Source of the DNA: CADCVT01 sp036389155
GTDB taxonomy: Bacteria > Actinomycetota > Thermoleophilia > Solirubrobacterales > Solirubrobacteraceae
Direction: 5' to 3'
Assembly (NCBI GenBank): GCA_036389155.1
Contig: DASVQN010000028.1
Location: 1-64,000, forward strand
DNA: 64,000 bases
Every line of letters starts with the position of its first letter. Positions within the stretch are counted from its first letter, which is position 1. The translations under genes and the position numbers were made by a program. The notes below the pieces were generated by a model. That model saw nothing but the letters and a program-made list of their open reading frames with translations, was not told the origin of the DNA and searched no databases. Of this stretch, positions 7,630 through 15,803 are shown one piece after another.

Positions 7630-8282
7630 GGCGGCGACGCCGGCAGCGCGTCGCTCAGGCCCTCATCGTCAGCCCGCCCGAGCACACGCGGATCGACCCG
7701 AGCACCGGCGCCGTGACCTCGATCCAGAGCGCCGACCTCGTCATGCCCGACGAGGCCCTCGACGCGATCTGGACCCCGATGCACCTCGAGCGCCTCGCAC
7801 GTACCTACTGGCGCTTCCTCAGCCGCGTGACGCTCCACATCATCCAGGTCAAGTACCGCGAGGACGGCCGCGACGTGAAGCTCTTCGGCCTCATCCCGCT
7901 GCTCACGTTCGAGAAGCCCGAGTACGAGATGGACGGCACCCGCGGGATCGTGCGCTGGCGGATCGAGAAGGGGATCCTCGTCGCGAAGGCCGGCCGCGGC
8001 GGGCGCGGCTACCTGGAGATCGAGGTCGAGCGCCGCGACTCGCCCGACACGCCGGAGTGCGAGATCGCGCACGTCGAGGTCGAGGTGGCGAACTTCTACC
8101 CGGCGATCGCGGCCGGGATCGGGCGCTGGTTCTACGAGAACACGCAGTCGCGCATCCACGTCCTGGTGACGCACGGCTTCCTGCGCAGCCTGGCCAAGCT
8201 CGACCTCGTCGAGTCCAAGGTGGGGCGCTTCGCGCGGATCGAGGACCTCCCGGACCCGGTGCGGGAGCGCGAGGCCGTCTAA
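7626..8282 (+). CDS. Conserved protein of unknown function
   Basis: This 218-residue protein has no signal peptide or membrane segment. It has alternating strands (TLHIIQVKYREDGRDVKLFG, GIVRWRIEKGILVAKAGRG, YLEIEVERR) and a conserved-looking helical end (IAAGIGRWFYENTQSRIHVL). The pattern suggests a lipid- or small-molecule-binding fold, but I do not recognise the family. It is coupled to the NAD(P)-binding gene by a 4-bp GTGA overlap and probably works with it. Confidence 0.65.
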   Translation: MRRRRRQRVAQALIVSPPEHTRIDPSTGAVTSIQSADLVMPDEALDAIWTPMHLERLARTYWRFLSRVTLHIIQVKYREDGRDVKLFGLIPLLTFEKPEYEMDGTRGIVRWRIEKGILVAKAGRGGRGYLEIEVERRDSPDTPECEIAHVEVEVANFYPAIAAGIGRWFYENTQSRIHVLVTHGFLRSLAKLDLVESKVGRFARIEDLPDPVREREAV

Positions 8283-8290
8283 GGACCGTC

Positions 8291-8327
8291 GCCGCGAAGC
8301 GGCTGTGACGTGATGTCGCGCAGCGAC
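8291..8327. terminator. Two adjacent GC hairpins, possible bidirectional terminator
   Basis: The 45-bp gap between the convergent gene at 7626-8282 and glpX holds GCCGC-GAA-GCGGC (8291-8303) and GTCGC-GCA-GCGAC (8315-8327). There is no U tract, so this is a tentative call. Confidence 0.35.
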
Positions 8328-9365
8328 CTAGCCGTACCGCGTGCCGGTGATGGCGCGCAGCTTGGTGCGGTCGTGGCGGGCCTGCACGCGGCGGACGGTC
8401 CCCGACCGCGAGCGCATCACGAGCGACTCGGTGGTCGCGCCGGTCGTGCCCGCGTAGCGGACGCCCTGCAGGACGTCGCCGTCGGTCACCCCGGTCGCGG
8501 AGAAGAAGCAGTCGTCGGAGCGCACGAGGTCGTCGACGGTCAGCTGCTTCTCCAGGTCGTAGCCGCCGTCGAGCGCGGCCTGGCGCTCGGCGTCGTCGCG
8601 CGGCCACAGCCGGCCGACGAGCTGCCCGCCCATGCACTTCAGCGCGCACGCGGAGATGACGCCCTCCGGCGTCCCGCCGACGCCCCACAGCAGGTCGACC
8701 GGGGAGTTCTCGCTCACCGCCAGCATCGCCGCGGCCACGTCGCCGTCGGCGATCAGCCGCACGCGAGCGCCGGCCTCGCGGATCTCGCGGATCCCCTCCT
8801 CGTGGCGCGGGCGGTCGAGCACGACGACCATCACATCGCGGATGTCGCACGCGCGCTTCTGCGCGACGAGCCGCAGCGTCTCGGCGAGCGGCCGGTCGAG
8901 GTCGAGGCAGTCGGCGATCTCGGGGCCGCCGGCCATCTTCATCATGTAGACGCAGGGACCCGGGTCGAACATCGAGCCGCGCTCCGCCATCCCGATGACC
9001 GACAGCGCGTTCGGCATCCCCTTGGCCGTCAGCGTCGTCCCCTCGAGCGGGTCGACGGCGATGTCGACGGACGGCGCGTCCGGCGTGCCCGTCCCGATGT
9101 GCTCGCCGTTGTAGAGCATGGGCGCCTCGTCCTTCTCACCCTCGCCGATCACGACGACGCCGTCCATCTGCACCGTGTCGAGCACGAGGCGCATCGCGTC
9201 GACCGCGGCCTGGTCGGCGGCGATCTTGTCGCCCATGCCGACGAGCCGCGCGGACGCGAGCGCGGCCGCCTCGGTGACGCGCACCAGCTCGAGCGCGAGG
9301 TTGCGGTCGGGGCGGCCGTGTCCGGCGCCCGGCTGCTCGAGGACGCTGTGCTCGATCTCGCTCAC
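8328..9365 (-). CDS. glpX: Class II fructose-1,6-bisphosphatase GlpX
   Basis: This enzyme hydrolyses fructose-1,6-bisphosphate to fructose-6-phosphate in gluconeogenesis. The 345-residue protein has the class II metal and substrate motifs GVVVIGEGEKDEAPMLYNGE, VDIAVDPLEGTTLTAKGMPN, LLWGVGGTPEGVI and MGGQLVGRLWPRDDAE. GTG 9365 follows a strong GGAGGG ribosome site. A small membrane protein gene lies 8 bp upstream, so both are probably one transcript. Confidence 0.95.
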   Translation of the reverse strand: MSEIEHSVLEQPGAGHGRPDRNLALELVRVTEAAALASARLVGMGDKIAADQAAVDAMRLVLDTVQMDGVVVIGEGEKDEAPMLYNGEHIGTGTPDAPSVDIAVDPLEGTTLTAKGMPNALSVIGMAERGSMFDPGPCVYMMKMAGGPEIADCLDLDRPLAETLRLVAQKRACDIRDVMVVVLDRPRHEEGIREIREAGARVRLIADGDVAAAMLAVSENSPVDLLWGVGGTPEGVISACALKCMGGQLVGRLWPRDDAERQAALDGGYDLEKQLTVDDLVRSDDCFFSATGVTDGDVLQGVRYAGTTGATTESLVMRSRSGTVRRVQARHDRTKLRAITGTRYG

Positions 9366-9373
9366 GAACCCTC

Positions 9374-9862
9374 CTACAGGACGCCCGGAGGCTTGCGCGC
9401 GCGCTCGACCTCCGATGCGCGGAGCGCCGACCCGATCAGCATCGCGATGACCGCGATCAGCGCGAGGAGCCAGCCGAGCTTGATGTGGATCAGGCCCTTC
9501 GGCTCGCCGGGCTTGTCGATGATCCCGGCGTAGGCGATGAGCCCGAAGGCGGCGATGGAGGTGACCGCGGTCATCTCGCCGCGCGCCCACGAGAGCTTGT
9601 GCCCGCGCAGGACGATGTAGGCGAGGATGAACGGCGCGGCCGCCGCGGCCAGGAGCAGGTAGCGCTGGATGTCGTGGACCTCCCAGCCGCTGAAGTCGCC
9701 GGGGCCCTTGCCGCTCGCGCCGATCGTCGCGCGGCGATCGGCGTGGTACCACGGAAGGAAGAGGCTGACGGCGAGGACGGCTCCGCCGACCATGGCGACG
9801 ATCTCGTGCCACGTCAGCTTCGTCGACGCGCGGGCTGCCTTCTTCTCCTGCTCGGTGGCCAC
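9374..9862 (-). CDS. Small four-helix membrane protein
   Basis: This 162-residue protein has a short charged cytoplasmic N-terminus (VATEQEKKAARASTKLTWHE) and about four membrane segments: IVAMVGGAVLAVSLFLPWY, YLLLAAAAAPFILAYIVL, a segment around AVTSIAAFGLIAYAGII, and WLLALIAVIAMLIGSAL. I do not recognise the family. It sits 8 bp ahead of glpX. GTG 9862 was chosen because upstream codons look non-coding. Confidence 0.7.
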   Translation of the reverse strand: MATEQEKKAARASTKLTWHEIVAMVGGAVLAVSLFLPWYHADRRATIGASGKGPGDFSGWEVHDIQRYLLLAAAAAPFILAYIVLRGHKLSWARGEMTAVTSIAAFGLIAYAGIIDKPGEPKGLIHIKLGWLLALIAVIAMLIGSALRASEVERARKPPGVL

Positions 9863-9873
9863 GGCGCGGGACC

Positions 9874-10287
9874 CTACCCGACAGACTCGGCGATGGCCAT
9901 CAGCTGCCGGCGCTGCCACGGCCCCTGCGCCGTCAGCCGCAGGTGCAGGCCGTCGCGCTGCCACCGCAGCTCGTGCGCCGGGCGCAGGGCCGGCTCGGCC
10001 TCGTCGAGCGCGAGCGTCCGCAGCTCCGCCTCGCCCAGCGCCTCGGGCTCGACGTCCCACGCGCGCTCGGGCGGCGGCTCCGGCCCGGCGTACAGCGCGA
10101 GCCGCCCCGGCGAGCCCGGTCGCGTGTCGTCGAGGTTCCACTCGACCTCCACGCCGGGGCCCGCGGGCCGCACCTCGATCCACCGCGCGAGCGGCAGCGG
10201 CGCTGCCGGGAGCGGGAACGGGCGGCCGAGGTGTGCGTCGGCGTCGGCGATGCCGCTCCACGGATCCACGACGGCGTAGGGTGCCAC
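9874..10287 (-). CDS. Conserved hypothetical protein
   Basis: This is a 137-residue soluble protein beginning VAPYAVVDPWSGIADADAHL. It is strand-rich and acidic and ends near AIAESVG. No family is recognised. Its GTG start at 10287 lies only 3 bp from the ATG of the divergent LLM oxidoreductase gene, so both promoters must lie inside the opposing coding regions or the messages are leaderless. Confidence 0.55.
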   Translation of the reverse strand: MAPYAVVDPWSGIADADAHLGRPFPLPAAPLPLARWIEVRPAGPGVEVEWNLDDTRPGSPGRLALYAGPEPPPERAWDVEPEALGEAELRTLALDEAEPALRPAHELRWQRDGLHLRLTAQGPWQRRQLMAIAESVG

Positions 10288-10290
10288 GTC

Positions 10291-11226
10291 ATGCCCGTCG
10301 ACCTGCGCTGGGGGCTCACGGTCCCCTTCCCCGGTGTCGCGCTCCGCGACCACCAGGCCCTCTTCCAGCAGGCCGAGGCGGCCGGCTGGCACGACCTGTG
10401 GTCGGAGGAGACGGCCGGCGCCGACGGGTTCAGCCCGCTCGTCCTGGCCGCCGCGTGGACCGAGCGGATGCGCCTCGTCACGGGCATCGTCAACGCGTTC
10501 ACGCGCGGGCCCGCGGTGATGGCGCAGCACTGCGCCGCGCTGCAGGACGCGAGCGACGGGCGCTTCGCGCTCGGCCTCGGCTCGTCGTCGAACGTGATCG
10601 TCGAGCGCTGGAACGAGATCCCGTTCGAGAAGCCGCTGTCGCGCGTGCGGCACATGGTGGAGGCGCTGCGGCCGGCGCTCGCGGGGGAGCGCGGGCCGGG
10701 CGGGTTCAAGCTGGCCAACCCGCCCGCGCAGCACACGCCGATCATCCTCGCGGCCCTGCGCGGGAAGATGCTCGGCCTCGCCGCCGAGGCAGCGGACGGC
10801 GCGTTCACGAACTTCCTGCCCATCAGCGGGGCGAAGCAGGTCGTTGAGACGTTCGCCAGCCCGGACAAGGAGCTGGCCTGCCGCTTCTTCCTCGTCCCCC
10901 AGCCGCGCGACCAGGCGATCGACACGGCGAAGTTCATGTTCACGAGCTACGCGACCGTGCCCGTCTACACCGAGTTCTTCCGCTGGCTCGGGTGGGGCGA
11001 GCAGCTCGACCCGGTCGTGGAGGCGTGGCAGGGCGGCGACCGCAAGCGCGCAGTCGAGCTCGTGCCGGAGGAGCTCGTCGACGAGATCTTCGTGTTCGGG
11101 ACGCCCGACGAGCAGCGCGATCGCCTCATGCAGTACGCCGACGCCGGCATCACGACCCTCGTCCTGACGTTCTTCGCCGGGCCGGAGGACCTGCCGGGCC
11201 TCATCGACGCGCTCGCCCCCCGGTGA
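10291..11226 (+). CDS. LLM-class flavin-dependent oxidoreductase
   Basis: This 311-residue TIM-barrel belongs to the luciferase-like family that uses F420 or FMN. Support comes from LTVPFPGVALRDHQALFQQAE at the N-terminus, WSEETAGADGFSPLVLAAAW, IVNAFTRGPAVMAQHCAALQ, GRFALGLGSSSNVIVERWN and the C-terminal GTPDEQRDRLMQYADAGI. The F420-type N-terminus makes F420 likely. The substrate is unknown. The stop overlaps the GTG of a RibD-like reductase, suggesting joint action. Confidence 0.88.
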   Translation: MPVDLRWGLTVPFPGVALRDHQALFQQAEAAGWHDLWSEETAGADGFSPLVLAAAWTERMRLVTGIVNAFTRGPAVMAQHCAALQDASDGRFALGLGSSSNVIVERWNEIPFEKPLSRVRHMVEALRPALAGERGPGGFKLANPPAQHTPIILAALRGKMLGLAAEAADGAFTNFLPISGAKQVVETFASPDKELACRFFLVPQPRDQAIDTAKFMFTSYATVPVYTEFFRWLGWGEQLDPVVEAWQGGDRKRAVELVPEELVDEIFVFGTPDEQRDRLMQYADAGITTLVLTFFAGPEDLPGLIDALAPR

Positions 11227-11870
11227 GGCGCCTGCACCCGGACCCGGCCGAGGTCAGCGCGGCCGAGGCGCTGGCGGAGGTCGACTTCGCCGCCCTCGCC
11301 CCGGACGACCGGCCGTACCTGATCCTCAACATGGTCGCCAGCGCCGACGGGCGCGCGACGCTCGAGGGCAAGACCGCGCAGCTCTCGAGCGAGGCGGACA
11401 AGGAGATGTTCCACACGCTGCGCCGGCAGGTCGACGGCGTGCTGGTCGGGACGGGGACGCTGCGCGAGGAGCGCTACGGCCCGCTGATTCGTGACGGCGA
11501 CGAGCAGCCGGTCGCGATCGTCTGCAGCCGGACCGGCGAGTTCCCCGAGGACATCGGGCTGTTCACCGATCCGCGCTCGCGCGTGTTCCGGTACACGGGC
11601 CCGTCGCCGGGCGAGGCGCTGCGGCGCGCCCAGGCCGAGTGCGGCGTCCGGTCCGTGCTCTGCGAGGGCGGGCCGACGCTCAACGGCGCGCTGCTCGGCG
11701 AGGGCGTGGTCGACGAGCTGTTCCTCACCATCTCGCCGCTGCTCGCCGACCGGCCCGCGCCGCTGACCATCGTCGAGGCGGCCGGCCTCGACGAGCCGGT
11801 CTCGCTCGAGCTCGTGTGGGTGCTGGAGGCGGAGGGGATGCTCTTCCTCCGCTACGCGCTCGTGCGCTGA
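11223..11870 (+). CDS. RibD C-terminal-like pyrimidine reductase family protein
   Basis: This 215-residue protein has the dihydrofolate-reductase-like RibD reductase fold: YLILNMVASADGRATLEGK, LRRQVDGVLVGTGTLREERYG, VRSVLCEGGPTLNGALLGEG and VDELFLTISPLLADRPAP. Canonical members reduce the ribosyl chain of a riboflavin precursor. No deaminase domain is attached and no rib genes are adjacent, so it may be a stand-alone homologue with another NADPH-dependent substrate. It is coupled to the LLM oxidoreductase by a GTGA overlap. Confidence 0.88.
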   Translation: MRRLHPDPAEVSAAEALAEVDFAALAPDDRPYLILNMVASADGRATLEGKTAQLSSEADKEMFHTLRRQVDGVLVGTGTLREERYGPLIRDGDEQPVAIVCSRTGEFPEDIGLFTDPRSRVFRYTGPSPGEALRRAQAECGVRSVLCEGGPTLNGALLGEGVVDELFLTISPLLADRPAPLTIVEAAGLDEPVSLELVWVLEAEGMLFLRYALVR

Positions 11871-11881
11871 CCCGCCGACCG

Positions 11882-12211
11882 CTACTCGGCGTTGGTGCGG
11901 TTCTCCGGGTTCGGCCAGGGCGCGAGGAGCAGCAGGAAGCGGCTGTCGGACCTCGCGCGCACCTCGTGGCGCTCGTGCGGGTCGAAGTGCGCGGCGTAGC
12001 CGACGCCGGCTGTCTCGGTGCCGCCGTCGGTCTCGATCTCGAGCTCGCCGGCGACGACGACGAGGTACGCGTGCTCGTGGACCTCGTGGTCCTGCAGCAT
12101 GTCCCCGGCGGGGAGGTTGATCGCGATGGCGCGCGCCGCGCCGCGGTCGGACCGCAGCACCGAGGGCTTGTGCACTTCCACGTCGAGCGTCGTCAGGTCC
12201 CAGGAATCCAT
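11882..12211 (-). CDS. Small cupin-domain protein
   Basis: This is a 109-residue single cupin. The first metal motif is recognisable as DHEVHEHAYLVVVAGELEIE (His, His, Glu pattern), followed by a degenerate second motif, HFDPHERHEV. Its function is unknown; such proteins are often small binding proteins or metal enzymes. It diverges from the short-chain dehydrogenase gene across 31 bp. Confidence 0.75.
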   Translation of the reverse strand: MDSWDLTTLDVEVHKPSVLRSDRGAARAIAINLPAGDMLQDHEVHEHAYLVVVAGELEIETDGGTETAGVGYAAHFDPHERHEVRARSDSRFLLLLAPWPNPENRTNAE

Positions 12212-12242
12212 GCGCGGGACGCTACCCGTAAGGTCCCCCGCC

Positions 12243-13004
12243 ATGCGTATCGAGGGAGCTTCGGCGATCGTCATGGGCGGGGCCTCCGGGCTCGGGGAGG
12301 CGACCGCGCGGGCGCTGACCGAGCGCGGCGCCCGCGTGACGATCGCGGACCTGAACGAGGAGAAGGGCAACGCGCTCGCCGGCGAGATCGGCGCGACCTT
12401 CCTGAAGGCCGACGTCACGAGCGCCGAGGAGGTCGAGGCCGCGGTCGCGGCGGCCGCCGGCGGCGACGGCGGGCTGCGGATCGGCATCAACTGCGCGGGC
12501 GTCGGCTGGGCGGAGCGCATCAGCCACAAGGGCGGGCCGCACAACCTCGAGATGTTCTCGAAGGTGATCCAGATCAACCTGATCGGCACGTTCAACGCGC
12601 TGCGCTTCGAGTCCGCCGCGATGGCCAAGAACGAGCCGGGCGACGACGGCGAGCGCGGCGTCTGCGTGAACACCGCCTCGATCGCGGCGTTCGACGGCCA
12701 GATCGGGCAGGTCGCCTACAGCGCGTCCAAGGGCGGCGTCGTCGGGATGACCCTCCCCGCCGCACGCGACCTCAGCGGCGTCGGCGTGCGCGTGAACACG
12801 ATCGCGCCCGGGCTGTTCGACACGCCGCTCCTTGCGGCGCTGCCGCAGGAGGCCCGCGACGCCCTCGGCCAGACGATCCCCTTCCCCAAGCGCCTCGGCC
12901 TCCCCGGCGAGTACGCGAAGCTCGCGCTGCAGATCGTCGAGAACATCATGCTCAACGGCGAGACGATCAGGCTCGACGGCGCGCTGCGCATGGCGCCGAA
13001 GTAG
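12243..13004 (+). CDS. Short-chain dehydrogenase (type-II 3-hydroxyacyl-CoA dehydrogenase-like)
   Basis: This 253-residue classical SDR has the cofactor loop IVMGGASGLGEATARAL, the NCAG motif (GINCAGVG), the catalytic Ser region VNTASIAAFDGQIGQ, and the YSASKGG pair (Tyr and Lys). The downstream pattern VRVNTIAPGLFDTPLLAALP resembles HSD10/FabG-like 3-hydroxyacyl-CoA dehydrogenases, so an NAD-dependent fatty-acid step is likely. Confidence 0.85.
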   Translation: MRIEGASAIVMGGASGLGEATARALTERGARVTIADLNEEKGNALAGEIGATFLKADVTSAEEVEAAVAAAAGGDGGLRIGINCAGVGWAERISHKGGPHNLEMFSKVIQINLIGTFNALRFESAAMAKNEPGDDGERGVCVNTASIAAFDGQIGQVAYSASKGGVVGMTLPAARDLSGVGVRVNTIAPGLFDTPLLAALPQEARDALGQTIPFPKRLGLPGEYAKLALQIVENIMLNGETIRLDGALRMAPK

Positions 13005-13021
13005 CGCCCCCTCTCAAGCGG

Positions 13022-13039
13022 GTCGGCGGGCCTGCCGAC
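13022..13039 (+). terminator. GC hairpin after the SDR gene
   Basis: GTCGGC-GGGCCT-GCCGAC forms a perfect 6-bp stem 18 bp after the dehydrogenase stop. There is no U tract, so terminator function is tentative. Confidence 0.35.
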
Positions 13040-13085
13040 GACGAGCGGCACGCCGGCGCTCCTCCTCTGCCAGAGTTCCGGCGCG

Positions 13086-15803
13086 ATGCGCAGCAGAGCG
13101 GTCGTGGTCGCCCTCGTGGCGGGGCTCGTCGTCCCCGCCGCGGCGCGCGCGCAGGCGCCGCCGATCGGCGTGCCGACCTTCGGGACGTTCCGCTCCGTCC
13201 TCGCCCAGGGCGAGGGGCAGCAGCTCAACGCCTTCGAGTTCGGCGCCTACCAGGTCTCGGGGAACCCGCCGGCCACGTTCACCAGCCAGCAGCCGCTGTA
13301 CGTCGGCGTCATGCCCCAGGCGTCGACGCTGATCCCGGCCGACCTCGACCGCTTCTACAAGCGCACCGACTTCGGCACCCTCCCCGGCGGCGTGGGGACC
13401 GAGACGACGCCGCGCCCCGGCGTCCGCATCCTGCGCGACGCGCGCTTCGGGATGGCGCACGTCTACGGCAAGACGCGCGCGGACGTCATGTTCGGCGCCG
13501 GCTACGCCACCGCCGAGGAGAGGCTGTTCGCGATGGACGCGCTGCGTCACGCGGCGAAGGGGACGCTGGCCGAGCTCACCGGCCCCGACGGCGCGGAGAT
13601 GGACCGCCAGCAGCTCACCGACCAGGACTTCACCGACGAGGAGCTGCGCGCGCAGTTCGACGCGCTCCCGGGCAAGTTCGGGCCGCTCGGCGCGCGGGGG
13701 CGCCAGGACGTCCTGGACTACATCGACGGCATCAACGCGCGCATCGACGAGGTGCGGGCCGACCCGACGAAGGTGCCGGCCGAGTACCCGGCGCTCGGCA
13801 TCCAGCCGAAGCGCTGGGACGTCTCGGACACCGTCGCGATGGCCGTCCTCCTCGTGACCCAGTTCACCGTCTCCAACGGCGGCGAGGAGCGCAACGCGCA
13901 GGCGCGGCTCGAGTTTCAGAAGCGATTCGGCAAGAAGTGGAAGCGCCGCTTCGCCGACTTCCGCAACCGCGACGACGCCGAGACCTTCACGGTCGCCCGC
14001 AAGCGCCACCGCTCCGACCGGCCGGGGCGCAGCCGCAGCCGCCGCCGGCGCGCGGTCAACCTCATGCCGGACCTCGGCTCGATCACGCCGTTCAACCCGC
14101 AGACGGCCGGACCCGGGGCGGCGGCCGCGCGCTCGACCGCCGCGTGGGTGCGCATCGTCAACCGGCTCAAGCGCGAGCTGCCCGACGAGGAGTCGAACGC
14201 GGTCCTCGTCGCGCCGAGCCTGTCGAAGAGCGGCAAGCCGCTGTGGGCCGCCGGGCCGCAGGTCGACTACTGGTCGCCGCAGATCTTCAGCGAGTACGAG
14301 CTGCACGGCGGCGGGCTCGACGTCACCGGCGTGACCTTCCCCGGCGCCAGCCCGTGGCCGCTGATCGGCCACGGCATCGACTTCGCCTGGAGCGGGACGA
14401 GCGCGAACGGCGACAACAACGACACGTTCGTCGAGACGCTGTGCAACGTCGACGGCTCGCCGGCGACGACCGGCAGCCGCGCCTACCTCTACAAGGGCAG
14501 GTGCACGCCCTTCGTCGAGCGCGACGTCAAGGTCACGACGCCGCCCCCGTCGGCCGGCAACCAGAACCCGTCGCAGCAGATCGTCTACCACCCGCTGCGC
14601 TCGGTCCACGGCCCGGTGTTCGCGTTCGCGACGGTGAAGGGGCGGCCCGTCGCGCTGACCAAGGCCAAGGCCGTCGACTTCCGCGAGCTCGACGCCGTCC
14701 TGCCGTTCATGGCGATGGCCGAGAACCAGCCGACCGACTTCGCGTCCTTCAAGCAGGCGTTCAGCCCGTTCCCCGGGACGGAGAACTGGTTCTACGCCGA
14801 CGACAAGAGCGTCGGCTTCATCCAGTCCGGCTACTACCCGCGGCACGCCAAGGGCGACGACGTCGACCTCCCGCACAACGGCGACGGGACCGGCGACTGG
14901 CGGGGCTTCGACCCGGACGGCTACACCTACGACTTCATCCCGCTGTCGCAGCGGCCGACCGCCGAGAGCGGGACGCAGCCGATCATCGTCAGCTGGAACC
15001 AGAAGGAGGCGCCGGGCTGGCGCAAGGGGCCGACGGAATGGACCGACGGGTCCGTCCACCGCGCCGAGCTGCTCTACCACCGCCTGCGCGACCGGATCGC
15101 CGACGGCGACGGCAAGACCGACCTCGTCGGCCTGACGCGCGCGGTGAACGAGGCGGCGACGGAGGACCTCCGCGGCGCCGAGGTCTACCCGTGGATGCGG
15201 CGCGCGATCGGCAGCGCGACGCCCGACGACGAGCGCTGGCTCGGGCTGCTCGACGCCTGGCACGACGCCGGCAGCCACCGCCTCGACCTCGACGGCGACA
15301 ACCTCTACGAGCACGGCGCGGCGGTCGCCCTGTTCGACCAGTGGTGGCCGCTGTTCGTGCGCGCCGCGTTCGAGCCCGCGCTCGGCGGCGAGCTGTTCGG
15401 GAAGGTGGAGTCCGGCTTCCTCTCGCTGGGGACGACGACCGCCGACGGCTGGGGCTGGGGCTGGTCGAGCCACGTCGAGAAGGACCTGCGGATGGTGCTC
15501 GGCCGTCGCGTCCGCGCGCCGCACTCGCGGCGCTACTGCGGCGGCGCGAACAAGCGCCGGGCGCGCGCGGCGTGCCGCACGATCCTGCTCGACACGCTGC
15601 ACCGCGCGGTCGACGACGCGCGCGTGCGCTTCGGGTCCGACGACCCCGCGAAGTGGCAGGTCCCGGCGACGTGCGCGCAGGCCTCGCCGCCGCTCTGCGA
15701 CCAGAACGTCCCGACGGCCCTCGGCGCGGTGGAGACGCCGCCGTTCCCGTGGCAGAACCGCGGCACGTACCACCAGGTCGTCGAGATGTCAGGGCACCGC
15801 TAG
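13086..15803 (+). CDS. Secreted penicillin-acylase-family protein (Ntn hydrolase)
   Basis: This is a 905-residue exported precursor with a signal peptide (about 1-23, ending AARAQA). An alpha-chain region carries GVRILRDARFGMAHVYGKTR and DVMFGAGYATAEERLFAMD. A basic Arg/Ser-rich linker (around 320-345) precedes the probable nucleophile Ser370 in DEESNAVLVAP, the site where the autocatalytic beta chain would begin. Family members cleave amides such as beta-lactam side chains or acyl-homoserine lactones; the substrate here is unknown. Its stop overlaps that of the convergent repeat protein on a CTAG. Confidence 0.9.
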   Translation: MRSRAVVVALVAGLVVPAAARAQAPPIGVPTFGTFRSVLAQGEGQQLNAFEFGAYQVSGNPPATFTSQQPLYVGVMPQASTLIPADLDRFYKRTDFGTLPGGVGTETTPRPGVRILRDARFGMAHVYGKTRADVMFGAGYATAEERLFAMDALRHAAKGTLAELTGPDGAEMDRQQLTDQDFTDEELRAQFDALPGKFGPLGARGRQDVLDYIDGINARIDEVRADPTKVPAEYPALGIQPKRWDVSDTVAMAVLLVTQFTVSNGGEERNAQARLEFQKRFGKKWKRRFADFRNRDDAETFTVARKRHRSDRPGRSRSRRRRAVNLMPDLGSITPFNPQTAGPGAAAARSTAAWVRIVNRLKRELPDEESNAVLVAPSLSKSGKPLWAAGPQVDYWSPQIFSEYELHGGGLDVTGVTFPGASPWPLIGHGIDFAWSGTSANGDNNDTFVETLCNVDGSPATTGSRAYLYKGRCTPFVERDVKVTTPPPSAGNQNPSQQIVYHPLRSVHGPVFAFATVKGRPVALTKAKAVDFRELDAVLPFMAMAENQPTDFASFKQAFSPFPGTENWFYADDKSVGFIQSGYYPRHAKGDDVDLPHNGDGTGDWRGFDPDGYTYDFIPLSQRPTAESGTQPIIVSWNQKEAPGWRKGPTEWTDGSVHRAELLYHRLRDRIADGDGKTDLVGLTRAVNEAATEDLRGAEVYPWMRRAIGSATPDDERWLGLLDAWHDAGSHRLDLDGDNLYEHGAAVALFDQWWPLFVRAAFEPALGGELFGKVESGFLSLGTTTADGWGWGWSSHVEKDLRMVLGRRVRAPHSRRYCGGANKRRARAACRTILLDTLHRAVDDARVRFGSDDPAKWQVPATCAQASPPLCDQNVPTALGAVETPPFPWQNRGTYHQVVEMSGHR

